The notes beneath the pieces are model-generated. The model did no database searches, was not told the DNA's origin, and saw only the letters and a list, made by a program, of their open reading frames with translations. From positions 25,506,046-25,570,045 of the forward strand of contig NC_065570.1 of NCBI RefSeq assembly GCF_937616625.2: a stretch of 64,000 nt of DNA, given 5' to 3'. A program made the position numbers and the translations under genes. Positions 1 to 11,900 of this stretch are shown piece after piece. Origin of the DNA: Mercurialis annua (Eukaryota > Streptophyta > Magnoliopsida > Malpighiales > Euphorbiaceae). Each line of letters starts with the position of its first letter. The first letter of the stretch is position 1.

Positions 1-244
1 AACGTTACGAAACAAAACCAAGCGTTTCACACTTTCAGAAAATTAAGCCAAACGTTTACAAACGTAACGAAACAAATCCAAGCGATTCACCTTTTTAGCA
101 ATTTAAGCCAAACGTTTACAAACGTAAAGAAACAAATCCAAGCGATTCACCTTTTTACCAATTAAAGTCAAATGTTTACAAACGTTACGAAACTGATTCA
201 AACGTTTCACCTTTTTTACGATTTAAGCCAAACGTTTACTAACG
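1..244 (-). repeat. 60-bp satellite array, reverse orientation (edge block)
   Basis: About four tandem monomers of roughly 60 bp read as the complement of the main satellite, recognisable by AACAAATCCAAGCG and CACCTTTTTAGCAATTTAAG. The block is cut by the window edge and ends at an orientation switch near 238-258. The sequence and the switch reappear almost unchanged about 8.7 kb downstream (8700-8967), so this is one end of a duplicated segment. No gene is present. Confidence 0.95.
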
Positions 245-3200
245 GTATTTGTTTCGTAACGGTTGTAAACGTTTGGCTTAAATTTCTAATATATGTAAAA
301 CGTTTGGATTTCTTTCGTAACGTTTGCAAACGTTTGGCTTCAATCGCTAATAAGGTAAAACATTTGGATTTGTTTCGTAACGTTTGTAAACGTTTGGCTT
401 AAATCGCTAAAAAGGTGAAACGTTTGGATTTGTTTCGTAATATTTTAAGCGTTTGGCTTAAATCGCAAAAATGGGGAAACCTTTGAATTTGTTTCGTAAC
501 GTTGGTAAACGTTTGGCTAAAATCACTATAAAGGTGAAACGTTTGGTTTTGTTTCGTAACGTTTGTAAACGTTTGGCTTAAATCGCTAAAAAGGTGAAAC
601 GTTTGGATTTGTTTCGTAACGTTTTTAAACATTTGGCTTAAATTTCTAAAAAGTTGAAACGCTTGGATTTGTTTCGTAACGATTGTAAACGTTTGGCTTA
701 AATTGCTAAAAAGGCGAAACACTTGGATTTGTTTTGTAATGTTTGTAAACGTTCGGCTTATATTGCTAAAAAGGTGAAATATTTGGATTTGTTTCATAAC
801 CTTTGTAAACGTTTTGCTTAGGCCGCTAAAAGGAGAAACGTTTAGATTTTTTTCGTAACGTTTGTAAACGTTTGGCTTAAATTGCTAAAAAGGTGTAACG
901 CTTGGATTTGTGTCGTAACATTTGTAAACGTTTGGCTTAAATTGCAAAAAAGGGGAAACGCTTGGATTTGATTCGTAAAGTTTGTAAATGTTTGGCTTAC
1001 ATTACTAAAAAGGTGAAACGTTTAAATTTGTTTCGTAGCGTTTATAATCATTTGGCTTAAATCGCTAAAAATAAGAAACGTTTAGATTTGTTTCGTACCG
1101 TTTGTAAACGTTTGGCTTTAATCACTAAAAAGGAGAAACTCTTTGATTTGTTTCGTAGCGTTTGTAAACGTTTGGCTTAAATTGCTAAAAAGGTGAAACG
1201 CTTGGATTTGCTTCGTTACATTTGTAAATGTTTTGCTTAAATTGCTAAAAAGGTGAAACGTTTTGTTTTTGTTTCGTAATATTTGTCAACGTTCGGCTTA
1301 AATCGCTAAAAAGGTGAAACGTTTGGATTTGTTTTGTAACGTTTGTAAACGTTTTACTGAAATTGCAAAAAAGGTGAAACGCTTGGATTTGTTTCGTAAC
1401 GTTTGTAAACGTCTTGCTTAAATTGCTAAAAAGGTGAAACGCTTAGATTTGTTTCGTATTGTTTGTAAACGTTTGGCTTAAATTATTAAAAAGGGTAAAC
1501 ATCTGGTTTTGTTTCGTAACGTTTGTAAAGGTTTGACTTAAATCGCTAAAAAGGTGAAACGTTTAGATTTGTTTCATAAGGTTTTAAACGTTTGGTTTTG
1601 TTTCGTAATGATTGTAAACGTTTGTCTTAAATCGCTAAATAGGTGAAAAGTTTGTATTTGTTTCGTAACGTTTGTAAACGTTTCGCTTAAATTGCTAAAA
1701 AGGCAAAACGTTTGGATTTGTTTCGTAAGATTTTGTAAATGTTTGGCTTAAATCACTAAAAAGGTGAAACGTTTAGATTTGTTTTGTAACGTTTGTAAAT
1801 GTTTGGCTTAAATCGCCAATAAGGTGAAACGTTTGGATTTGTTTTGTAACGTTTGTAAATGTTTGGCTTAATTCGCTAAAAAGGTGAAACGTTTGGATTT
1901 GTTTCGTAACGTTTGTAAACGTTTGGCTTAATTAGCTAAAAAGGTGACACGGTATTTGTTTCGTAATGTTTGTAAACGTTTTGCTTAAATCGCTAAAAAG
2001 GTGAAACGCTTAGATTTGTTTCGTAACATTTATAAACGTTTGGCTTGAATTGCTCAAAAGGTGAAACGCTTGGATTTGTTTTGTAACGTTTGTAAATGTT
2101 AGGCTTAAATTGCTAAAAAGGTTAACCATTTGGATTTGTTTCATAACCTTTGTAAACGTTTGGCGTAAATCACTAAAAAGGTGAAAAGTTTGCATTTGTT
2201 TCATAACGTTTGTAAACGTTTGGCTTCAATCGCTAAAAAGGTGAAACATTTGGATTTGTTTCACCTTTGTTTCATAACGTTTGTTTCATAACGTTTGGTA
2301 AAAAGGTGAAACGCTTGAATTTGTTTCGCAACGTTTGTAAATGTTTGGCTTAAATTACTAAAAAGGTGAAACGCTTGAATTTGTTTCAGAACATTTCTAA
2401 ACGTTTGACTTAAATTGCTAAAAAGATGAAACGATTGGATTTGTTTCGTTACGTTTGTAAACGTTTGGCTTAAATTACTAAAAAGGTGAAACACCTGGTT
2501 TTGTTTCGTAACTTTTGTAAGAGTTTGGATTTGTTTCATAACGTTTTAAATGTTTTGTTTTGTTTCTTAATACTTATAAACGTTTGGCTTAAATCACTAA
2601 AAAGGTCAAATGTTTGGATTTATTTCATAACGTTTGTAAACATTTGGCTTAAATTGCTAAAAAGGCGAAACGTTTGGATTTGTTTCGTAACATTTTGTAA
2701 ACATTTAGCTTATATCGCTAAAAAGGTGAAACGTTTGGATTTGTTTCGTAACGTTTGTAAATGCTGGGCTTTAATTGCCAAAAAGGTGAAACATTTGGAT
2801 TTGTTTCAAAACCTTTGTAAATGTTCGGTTTAAATCGCTAAAAAGGTAAAACGTTTGAATTTGTTTCATGCGTTTTTAAACGTTTGGCTTAAATCGCTAA
2901 AAAAGTAAAACGTTTGGATTAATTTCGTAACCTTCGTAAACGCTTGGCTTAAATTGCTAAAAAGGTGAAACGCTTGAATTTGTTTCGTATCGTTTGTAAA
3001 TGTTTGGCTTAAATTGTTAAAAAGGTGAACTGTTTGGATTTGTTTCGTAACGTTTGTAAACGTTTGGCTTAAATTGCTAAAAAGGTGAAACGCTTGGTTT
3101 TGTTTTGTAATGTTTACAAACGTTTGGCTTAAAATCGCTAGAAATGCGAAACGTTTGTATTTGTTTCGAAACGTTTTAAACGTTTGGCTTATATTGCTAA

Positions 3201-3644
3201 AAAGGGGAAACGTTTGGATTTGTTTCGCAACGTTTGTAAAACGTTTCGCTTAAATCCCTAAAAAGGTGAAACGTTTGGATTTGTTTCGTAACGTTTATAA
3301 ACATTTGGCTTAAATCGCTAAAAAGGGGAAACGTTTGGATTTGTTTCGTATCGTTTGTAAACGTTTGGCTTAAATCGCTAAAAAGGTGAAACGTTTGGAT
3401 TTATTCGTAACCTTTGTAAAAGTTTGGCTTAAATTGCTAAAAAGGTGAAACGCTTTGATTTGTTTCGTAACCTTTATAAATGTTTGGCTTAAATTGCTAA
3501 AAAGGAGAAACGCTTGGATTTGTTTCATTACGTTTGTAAACGTTTGGCTTAAATTGCTAAAAAGGTGAAACGTTTTGGTTTGTTTCGTAGCGTTTATAAA
3601 TGTTTGGCTTAAATCACTAAAAAGGTGAAACGTTAGGATTTGTT
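245..3644 (+). repeat. 60-bp satellite array, forward orientation
   Basis: About 56 tandem monomers, each containing TTTCGTAACGTTTGTAAACG and CTAAAAAGGTGAAAC. AACGTTTG occurs three times per consensus monomer, at spacings of 20, 10 and 30 bp. Two half-length monomers of about 29 bp (around 1567-1600 and 2525-2560) carry the fused form GTTTTAAA. Much of the variation is CG to TG or CA, the footprint of methylated-cytosine decay. The ORFs seen here are periodic by-products of a 20-codon repeat. The block resembles 8951-13000 in monomer order. Confidence 0.97.
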
Positions 3645-6600
3645 GCCAAACGTTGACGAACATAACGAAACAAAACCAAGCGTTTCACCTTTTTAGCAAT
3701 TTTACGCCAAACGTTTACAAACATTACGAAATAAAACCAACCGTTTCACCTTTTAAGCAATTTAAGTCAAACGTTTACGTCAAACATTTACAAACGTTAC
3801 GAAACAAAACCAAGCGTTTCACCTTTTTAGCAATATAAGCCAAACGTTTACAAACGTTACGAAACAAATCCAAGTGTTTCACCTTTTTAGCAATTTAAGA
3901 AAAACGTTCACAAACATTACAAAATAAATCCAAACGTTTTAACTTTTTCGCGATTTAAGCCAAACATTTACAAACGTAGGAAACAAATCCAACCGTTTAA
4001 CCTTTTTAGCGATTTAAGCGAAACATTTAAGCCAAACTTTTCCAAACGTTATGAAACAAATCCAAGCATTTCACCGTTTAAGCAATTAAAGCCAAACTTT
4101 TACAAACATTACGAACCAAATCCAACCGTTTCACCTCTTTAGCAATTTAAGCCATATGTTTACAAATGTTACGAAACAAATCAAAACGTTTCACCTTTTT
4201 AGCGATTTAAGCCAAACGTTTACAAAATATACGAAACAAATCAAAACCTTTCACCTTTTTAGCGATTTAAGCCAAACGTTTACAAAGGTTACGAAACAAA
4301 TCCAAACGTTTCCCGTTTTTATCGATTTAAGCCAAATGTTTACAAAGGTTACGAAACAAATCAAAGCGTTTCACTTTTTTAGCAATTTAAGACAAACATT
4401 TACGGAGGCTACGAAACAAATCCAAATGTTTCGCCTTTTTAGCGATTTAAGCCAAACGTATACAAAAGTTACAAAACAAATCCTAACCTTTCACCTTTTT
4501 AGCGATTTAAAACAAACATATACAAACGTTAGGAAACAAATTGAAACGTTTCACCTTTTTAGTGATATAAGCCAAACGTTTACAAATGTTACCAAATAAA
4601 ACCAAACGTTTAAAATGTTACGAAAAAAATCCAAACGTTTTGCATTTTTAGCGATTTAAGCCAAACATTTACAAACATTACGAAACAAAACCAAGCGTTC
4701 CACGTTTTTAGCAATTTAAGCCAAACGTTTACAAATGTTACGAAACAAATCCAAGCGTTTCACCTGTTTAGCAATTTAAGCTAAACGTTTACAAACGTTA
4801 CGAAACAAATCCAAGCGTTTCACCTTTTTAGCAATTTAAGACAAACGTTTACAAACGTTACGAAATAAATCCAAACGTTTCACCTTTTTAAAAATTTAAG
4901 CCAAACGTTTAAAAACGTATGAAACAAATCCAAACGCTTCACCTTTTTAGGGATTGAAGCCAAACGTTTACAAACATTACGAAACAAAAAAAACATTTTA
5001 CTTTTTTAGCAATTTAAGCCAAACGTATACACACGTTACGAAACAAATCCAAGCGTTTCACCTTTTCAGCAATTTAAGCCAAACGTTAACAAACGTTATG
5101 ACGTTTAACCTTTTTAGCAATTTAAGCCAAACTTTTCCAAACGTTACGAAATAAATCCAAGCGTTTCACCGTTTAAGCAATTTAAGCCAAACTTTTACAA
5201 ACATTACGAAACAAATCCAACCGTTTCACCTCTTTAGCAATTTAAGCAAAATATTTACAAATGTTAAGAAACAAATCAAAACGTTTCACCTTTTTAGCGA
5301 TTTAAGCCAAACGTTTACAAATAATACGAAACAAATCCAAACGTTTCACCTTTTTCGCGATTTAAGCCAAACGTTTACAAACGTTACGAAACAAATCCAA
5401 ATGTTTCACCTTTTTAGCAATTAAAGCCAAACTTTTACAAACGTTACGAAACAAATCCAAGCGTTTCACCATTTAAGCAATTTAAGTCAAACTTTTACAA
5501 ACGTTACGAAACAAATCCAACCATTTCAGCTCTTTAGCAATTTAAGCCAAATGTTGTAAACGTTACGAAACAAATCCAAACGTTTCACCTTTTTGGCGAA
5601 TTAAGCCAAACATTTACAAACGTTACGAAATAATTCCAAATGTTTCACCATTTTTGCGATATAAGCCAAACGTTTACAAATGTTGCGAAACAAATCCAAA
5701 TGTTTCCCCTTTTTCACGATTAAAGCCAAACGTTTACAAACGTTACGAAACAAAACCAAATGTTACAAAACGAATCCAAACGTTTCGCATTTTTAGCGAT
5801 TTAAGCCAAACGTTTACAACCATTACGAAATAAAACCAAGCGTTTCACCTTTTTAGCAATTTAAGCCAAACGTTTACAAACGTTACGAAAAAAATCCAAG
5901 CTATTCACCTTTTTAGCAATTTAAGCGAAACCTTTACAAACGTTATGAAACAAATCCAAGTGTTTACCCTTTTTAGCAATTTGAGCCAAACATTTAAAAA
6001 CTTTTTGAAACAAAACCAAGCGTTTCACATTTTTAGCAATTTAATCCAAACGTTTACAAACGTTACAAAACAAATCCAAGCGTTTCACCTTTTTAGAAAT
6101 TTAAGCCAAACATTTACAAAAGTTACGAAACAAATCCAAGCTTTCACCTTTTTTAGAAATTTAAGCCAAACGTTTACAAACGTATGAAACAAATCCAAAC
6201 GTTTCACCTTTTTAGCGATTTAAGCCAAACGTTTACAAACATTACAAAACAAAACCAAGCGTATCATTTTTTAGCAATTTAAGCCAAACGTATACAAACG
6301 TTACGAAAAATCCAACTGTTTCACCTTTTTAGCAATTTAAGCCAAACGCTTCCAAACGTTACGAAATAAATCCAAGCGTTTAACCCTTTTAGCAAATTAA
6401 GCCAACCGTTTATAAAGTTTACGAAATAAATCCAAACGTTTCACCTTTTTAGCGGTTTAAGCCAAACGTTTACAAACATAGGAAACAAATCCAAACGTTT
6501 CACCTTTTTAGCGAATTAAGCCAAACGTTTAGAATCATTACGAAACAAATCCAAGCGTTTCACTTTTTTAGCAATTTAAGCCAAACGTTTACATACATTA

Positions 6601-8950
6601 CGAAACAAAACCAAGCGTTTCACCCTTTTAGCGATTTAAGCCAAACGTTAACAAATGTTACGAAATAAATCCAAGCATTTCACCTTTTTAGCAATTTAAG
6701 CCAACGTTTACAAACGTTACGAAATAAATCCAAACGTTCCATCTTTTTCGCGATTTAAGCCCAACTGTTACAAACGTTACGAAAAAAAATCCAAATGTTT
6801 CACCTTTTTAGCAATTTAAGCCAAACTTTTACAAACGATACAAAACAAATCCAAGAGTTTCACCGTTTAAGCAATTTAAGCCAAATGTTTAAAAACATTA
6901 CAAAACAAATCCAACATTTCCCCTCTTTTGAAATTTAAGCCAAACGTTTACAAACAGTACGAAACAAATCCAAACGTTTCCCCTTTTTAGCGATTTAAGC
7001 CAAACGTTTACAAACGATATGAAACAAATCCAAACGTTTCACCTTTTTAGCGATTTAAGCCAAACGTTTACAAACATTACGAAACAAATCCAAAACTTTC
7101 ACCTTTTTAGCGATTTAAGCCAAACGTTTACAAACGTTACGAAACAAATCCTAATGTTTCACCTTTTTAATAATATAAGCCAAACATTTACAAACGTTGC
7201 AAAACAACTCCAAACGTTTCACCTTTTTAGCGATATAAGCCAAACGTTTACAAACGTTACGAAATGAATCCAATTGTTTCACCTTTTTAGCCATTAAAGC
7301 CAAACGTTTACAAACGTTACGAAAGAAAACCAAACGTTACAAAACGAATGCAAACGTTTTTGCATTTTTAGCGATTTAAGCCAAATGTTTACAACCATTA
7401 CGAAAAAAATCCAAGCAATTCACCTTTTTAGCAATTTAAGCCAAACGTTTACAAACGTTACGAAACAAATCCAAGAAATTCAACTTTTTAGCTATTTAAG
7501 CGAAACCTTTACAAACGTTACGAAACAAATCCAAGCGTTTCACCTTTTTAGCAATTTAAGCCAAACGTTTACAAACATTCCAAAACAAAACCAAGAGTGT
7601 CACTTTTTTAGTAATTTAGGCAAAACGTTTACAAACGTTACGAAACTAATCCAAGCATTTTACCTTTTTAGCAATTTAAGCCAAACGTTTACAAACGTTA
7701 CGAAATAAATCCAAACGTTTCACCTTTTTAGTGATTTAAGCCAAACGTTTACAAACGTATGAATTTAAGCCCAACCTTTCACATTTTTAGCGATTTAAGC
7801 CAAAAGTTTACAAAGGTTATGAAACAAATTGAAATGTTTTAACTTTTTAGAAATTTAAGCCAAACGTTTACAAATGTTATAAATCAAATCCAAGTGTTTC
7901 AACATTTTAGCAATTTAAGCCAAACGTTTACAAAAGTTTCGAAATAAATCCAAACGTTTAACCATTTTAGCGATTTAAGCCAAACGTTTTCAAACGTTAC
8001 CAAAAAATCCAAACGTTTCCCCTTTTTAGCGATTTAAGCCAAACGTTTACAAACGTATGAAACAAATCCAAACGTTTCACCTTTATAGCGATTTAGACCA
8101 AACGTTTACAAAGGTTATGAAAAAAATCCAAATGTTTCACCTTTTTAGCAATTTAAGCCAAAAGTTTACAAACGGTACGAAACAAATCCAAATGTTTCAC
8201 CTTTTTAGCGATTTAAGCCATACGTTTACTAATGTTTCGAAACAAATCCAAGTGTTTCACCTTTTTAGAAAATTAAGCCAAACGTTTACAAACGCTACGA
8301 AACAAATCCAAGCGTTTCACCTTTTTAGAAGTATAAGCCAAACGTTAACAAACGTTACGAAACAAATCCAAGCGTTTTACCTTTTTTGCAATGTAAGCCA
8401 AACGTTTACAAACGTTGCGAAACAAAACCAAACATGTCACCTTTTTAGCGATTTAAGCCGAACGTTTAGAAATGCTACGAAACAAATCCAAACATTTCCC
8501 CGTTTTAGCGATTTAAGCCAAACGTTTACAAATGTTACGAAACAAATCCAAACGTTTAACCTTTTTATTGATTTAAGCCAAACGTTTACAAACGTTACGA
8601 AACAAATCCAAACGTTTCACCTTTTTAGCGATTGAAGCGAAACATTTACAAACGTTACGAAACAAATCCAAATGTTTCACATTTTTAGCAATTTAAGTCA
8701 AAGGTTTGCAAACGTTACGAAACAAAACCAAGCGTTTCACCTTTTTAGTAATTTAAGCGAAACGTTTACAAACGTTGCGAAACAAATCCAAGCGATTCAC
8801 CTTTTTAGCAATTTAAGCCAAACGTTTACAAACGTTACGAAACATATCCAAGCGTTTCACCTTTTTAGTAATTAAAGGCAAACATTTACAAACATTACGA
8901 AACTGATTCAAACGTTTCACCTTTTTTGCAATTTAAGCCAAACGATACTA
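3645..8950 (-). repeat. 60-bp satellite array, reverse orientation
   Basis: About 88 monomers in the opposite orientation to both neighbouring blocks, so the three blocks form large inverted repeats. Higher-order structure is visible. A cassette containing CACCGTTTAAGCAATT followed by TTTCACCTCTTTAGCAATTT occurs near 4070-4145 and 5165-5240, with degenerate versions near 5465-5545 and 6855-6930. A second cassette with ACAAAACGAAT and a long TTTTGCATTTTTAGCGATTT occurs near 5760 and 7335. The longest open frame (8057-8635, 192 codons) is a 20-residue periodic artefact. Confidence 0.97.
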
Positions 8951-11900
8951 ACGGTATTTGTTTCGTACAGGTTGTAAATGTTTAGCTTAAATTGCTAAAA
9001 TATGTGAAACGTTTGGATGGTTTCGTAACGTTTGCAAACGTTTGGCTTTAATCGCTAAAAAGGTGAAACGTTTGGATTTGTTTCGTAACGTTTGTAAACG
9101 TTTGGTTTAAATCGCTAAAAAGGTGAAACGTTTGGATTTGTTTCGTAACGTTTTAAGCGTTTGGCTTAAATCGCTAAAATGTGGAAACGTTTGAATTTAT
9201 TTCGTAACGTTTGGCTAAAATCGCTATATAGGTGAAACGTTTGGTTTTGTTTCGTAACGTTTGTAAACGTTCGGCTTAAATCGCTAAAAAGGTGAAACGT
9301 TTGGATTTGTTTCGTAACGTTTTTAAACATTTGGCTTAAATTGCTAATAAGTTGAAACGCTTGGATTTGTTTCGTAACGATTGTAAACGTTTGGCTTAAA
9401 TTGCTAAAAAGGTGAAACGCTTGGATTTGTTTCGTAACGTTTGTAAACGTTCGGCTGAAATTGCTAAAAAGATGAACTGCTTGGATTTGTTTCGTAACGT
9501 TTGTAAACCTTCGACTTAAATTGCTAAAAAGGTGAAACATTTGGATTTGATTCATAGCCTTTGTAAACGTTTGGCTTAAGTCGCCAAAAAGGCGAAACGT
9601 TTAGATTTTTTCGTAACGTTTGTAAACGTTTGGCTTAAATTGCTAAAGAGGTGAAACACTTGGATTTGATTCGTAAAATTTTTATACGTTTGGCTTACAT
9701 TACTAAAAAGGGGAAACGTTTAGATTTTTTCGTAGCGTTTATAATCATTTGGCTTAAATCGCTAAAAATAAGAAACTTTTGAATTTGTTTCGTACCGTTT
9801 GTAAACGTTTGACTTAAATCACTAAAAAGGTGAAACTCTTTGATTTTTTTCGTAACGTTTGTATACGTTTGGCTTAAATTGCTAAAAATGTGAAACGCTT
9901 GGATTTGCTTCGTTACGTTTGTAAATGTTTGGCTTAAATTGCTAAAAAGATGAAACGCTTGGTTTTTGTTTAGTAATATTTGTAAACGTTTGGCTTGAAT
10001 TGCTAAAAATGTTAAATATTTGGATTTGTTTCGCAACGTTTGTAAACATTTGGCTTCAATTGCTAAAAAGGTGAAATGTTTGGGTTTCTTTCTTAACGTT
10101 TGTAAATGTTTGGCTTAAATCGCTTAAATGGAGAAACGTTTGGTTTTGGTTCGTAATGTTTGTAAACGGTCGGCTTAAATCGCTAAAAAGGTGAAACGTT
10201 TGGATTTATTTCGTAGCGTTTGTAAACGTTTGGCTTAAATCGCTAAAAAGGTGAAACTTTTGGATTTATTTTGTGATGTTTGTAAACGTTTGGCTTATAT
10301 TGTTAAAAAGGCGAAACATTTGGATTTGTTTCGTGACGTTTGTAAATGTTTGGCTGAAATTACTAAAAAGGAGAAATCCTTGGATTTGTATCGGAACATT
10401 TGTAAACGTTTGGCTTAAATTGCTAAAAAGGTGAAACACTTGGATTTGTTTCGTACCATTTGTAAACGTTTGGCTTAAAATCGCTAAAAAGGTGAAATGT
10501 TTAGATTTGTTTCGGAACGTTTGTAAACGTTTGGCTTAAATCGCTAAAAAGGAGAAAACGTTTGGATTTGTTTCGTAACGTTTTAAACGCTTGGCTTAAA
10601 TCGCTAAAATGGGAAAATGTTTGAATTTGTTTCTTAACGTTTGTAAACGTTTGGCTTAAATTGCTAAAAAGGTGAAATGTTTGGTTTTGTTTCGTAACGT
10701 TTGTAAACGTTCGGTTTAAATCGCTAAAAAGGTGAAACGTTTGGATTTGTTTTGTAACGTTTGTAAACGTTTTGCTTAAATTGCTAAAAAGGTGAAACGC
10801 TTGGATTTGTTTTGTAACGTTTGTAAACGTTTTGCTTAAATTGCTAAAAAGGTGAAACGCTTGGATTTGTTTTGTAACGTATGTAAACGTTTGGCTTAAA
10901 TTGCTAAAAAGGTGAAACGCTTAGATTTATTTCGTATTGTTTGTAAACGTTTGGCTTAAATTGTTAAAAAGGGGAAACATCAGGTTTGGTTTCGCAACGT
11001 TTGTAAAGCTTTGGCTTAAATCGCTAAAAAGGTGAAACGTTTGGATTTGTTTCATAACGTTTTAAACGTTTGGTTTTGTTTCGTAACGTTTGTAAACGTT
11101 TGGCTTAAATCACTAAATAGGGGAAACGTTTGGATTTGTTTCGTAACGTTTGTAAATGTTTGGCTTAAATCACTAAAATGGCAAAACGTTTGGATTTGTT
11201 TCGTAACGTTTTGATATTTATGGCTTAAATTGCTAAAAAGCTGAAACGTTTGGATTTGTTTTGTAACGTTTGTCAAATTTGGCTTGAATTGCTAAAAAGG
11301 TGAAACGCTTGGATTTGTTTCATAACGTTTGTAAATGTTTGGCTTCAATTGCTAAAAAGGCGAAACGCTTGGATTTGTTTCATAACCTTTGTAAACGTTT
11401 GGCATAAATCACTAAAAAGGTGAAACGTTTGCATTTGTTTAGTAACGTAAACGTTTGGCTTCAATCGCTAAAAAGGTGAAACATTTGGATTTGTTTCATA
11501 ACGTTTGTAAACGTTTGGCTTCAATTGCTAAAAAGGCGAAACATTTGGATTTGTTTCCTAACGTTTGTAAACGTTTGGCATAAATCGCTAAAAAGGTGAA
11601 ATGTTTGAATTTGTTTCGTAACGTTTTAAACGTTTGGCTTAAATCGCTAAAATGGGGAAACATTTGGATTTGTTTCGTAATGTTTGTAAACATTTGGCTT
11701 AAATTGCTAAAAACGTGAAATGTTTTATTTTGTTTCGTAACGTTTGTATACATTCGGCTTAAATCGCTAAAACGGTGAAACATTTGGATTTGTTTCGTAA
11801 CGTTTATAAACGTTTGGCTTAAATTGCTAAAAAGGTGAAAAGCTTGAATTTGTTTCGTAACGTTTGTAAACGTTTGGCTTAAATTACTGAAAAGTTGAAA

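Noticed and set aside
8057..8635. 192-codon open frame with 20-residue repeats as a repeat-protein gene
   Set aside because: It is exactly in phase with the 60-bp satellite, occurs in both orientations across the window, lacks any non-repeat flank and has no promoter or terminator context.
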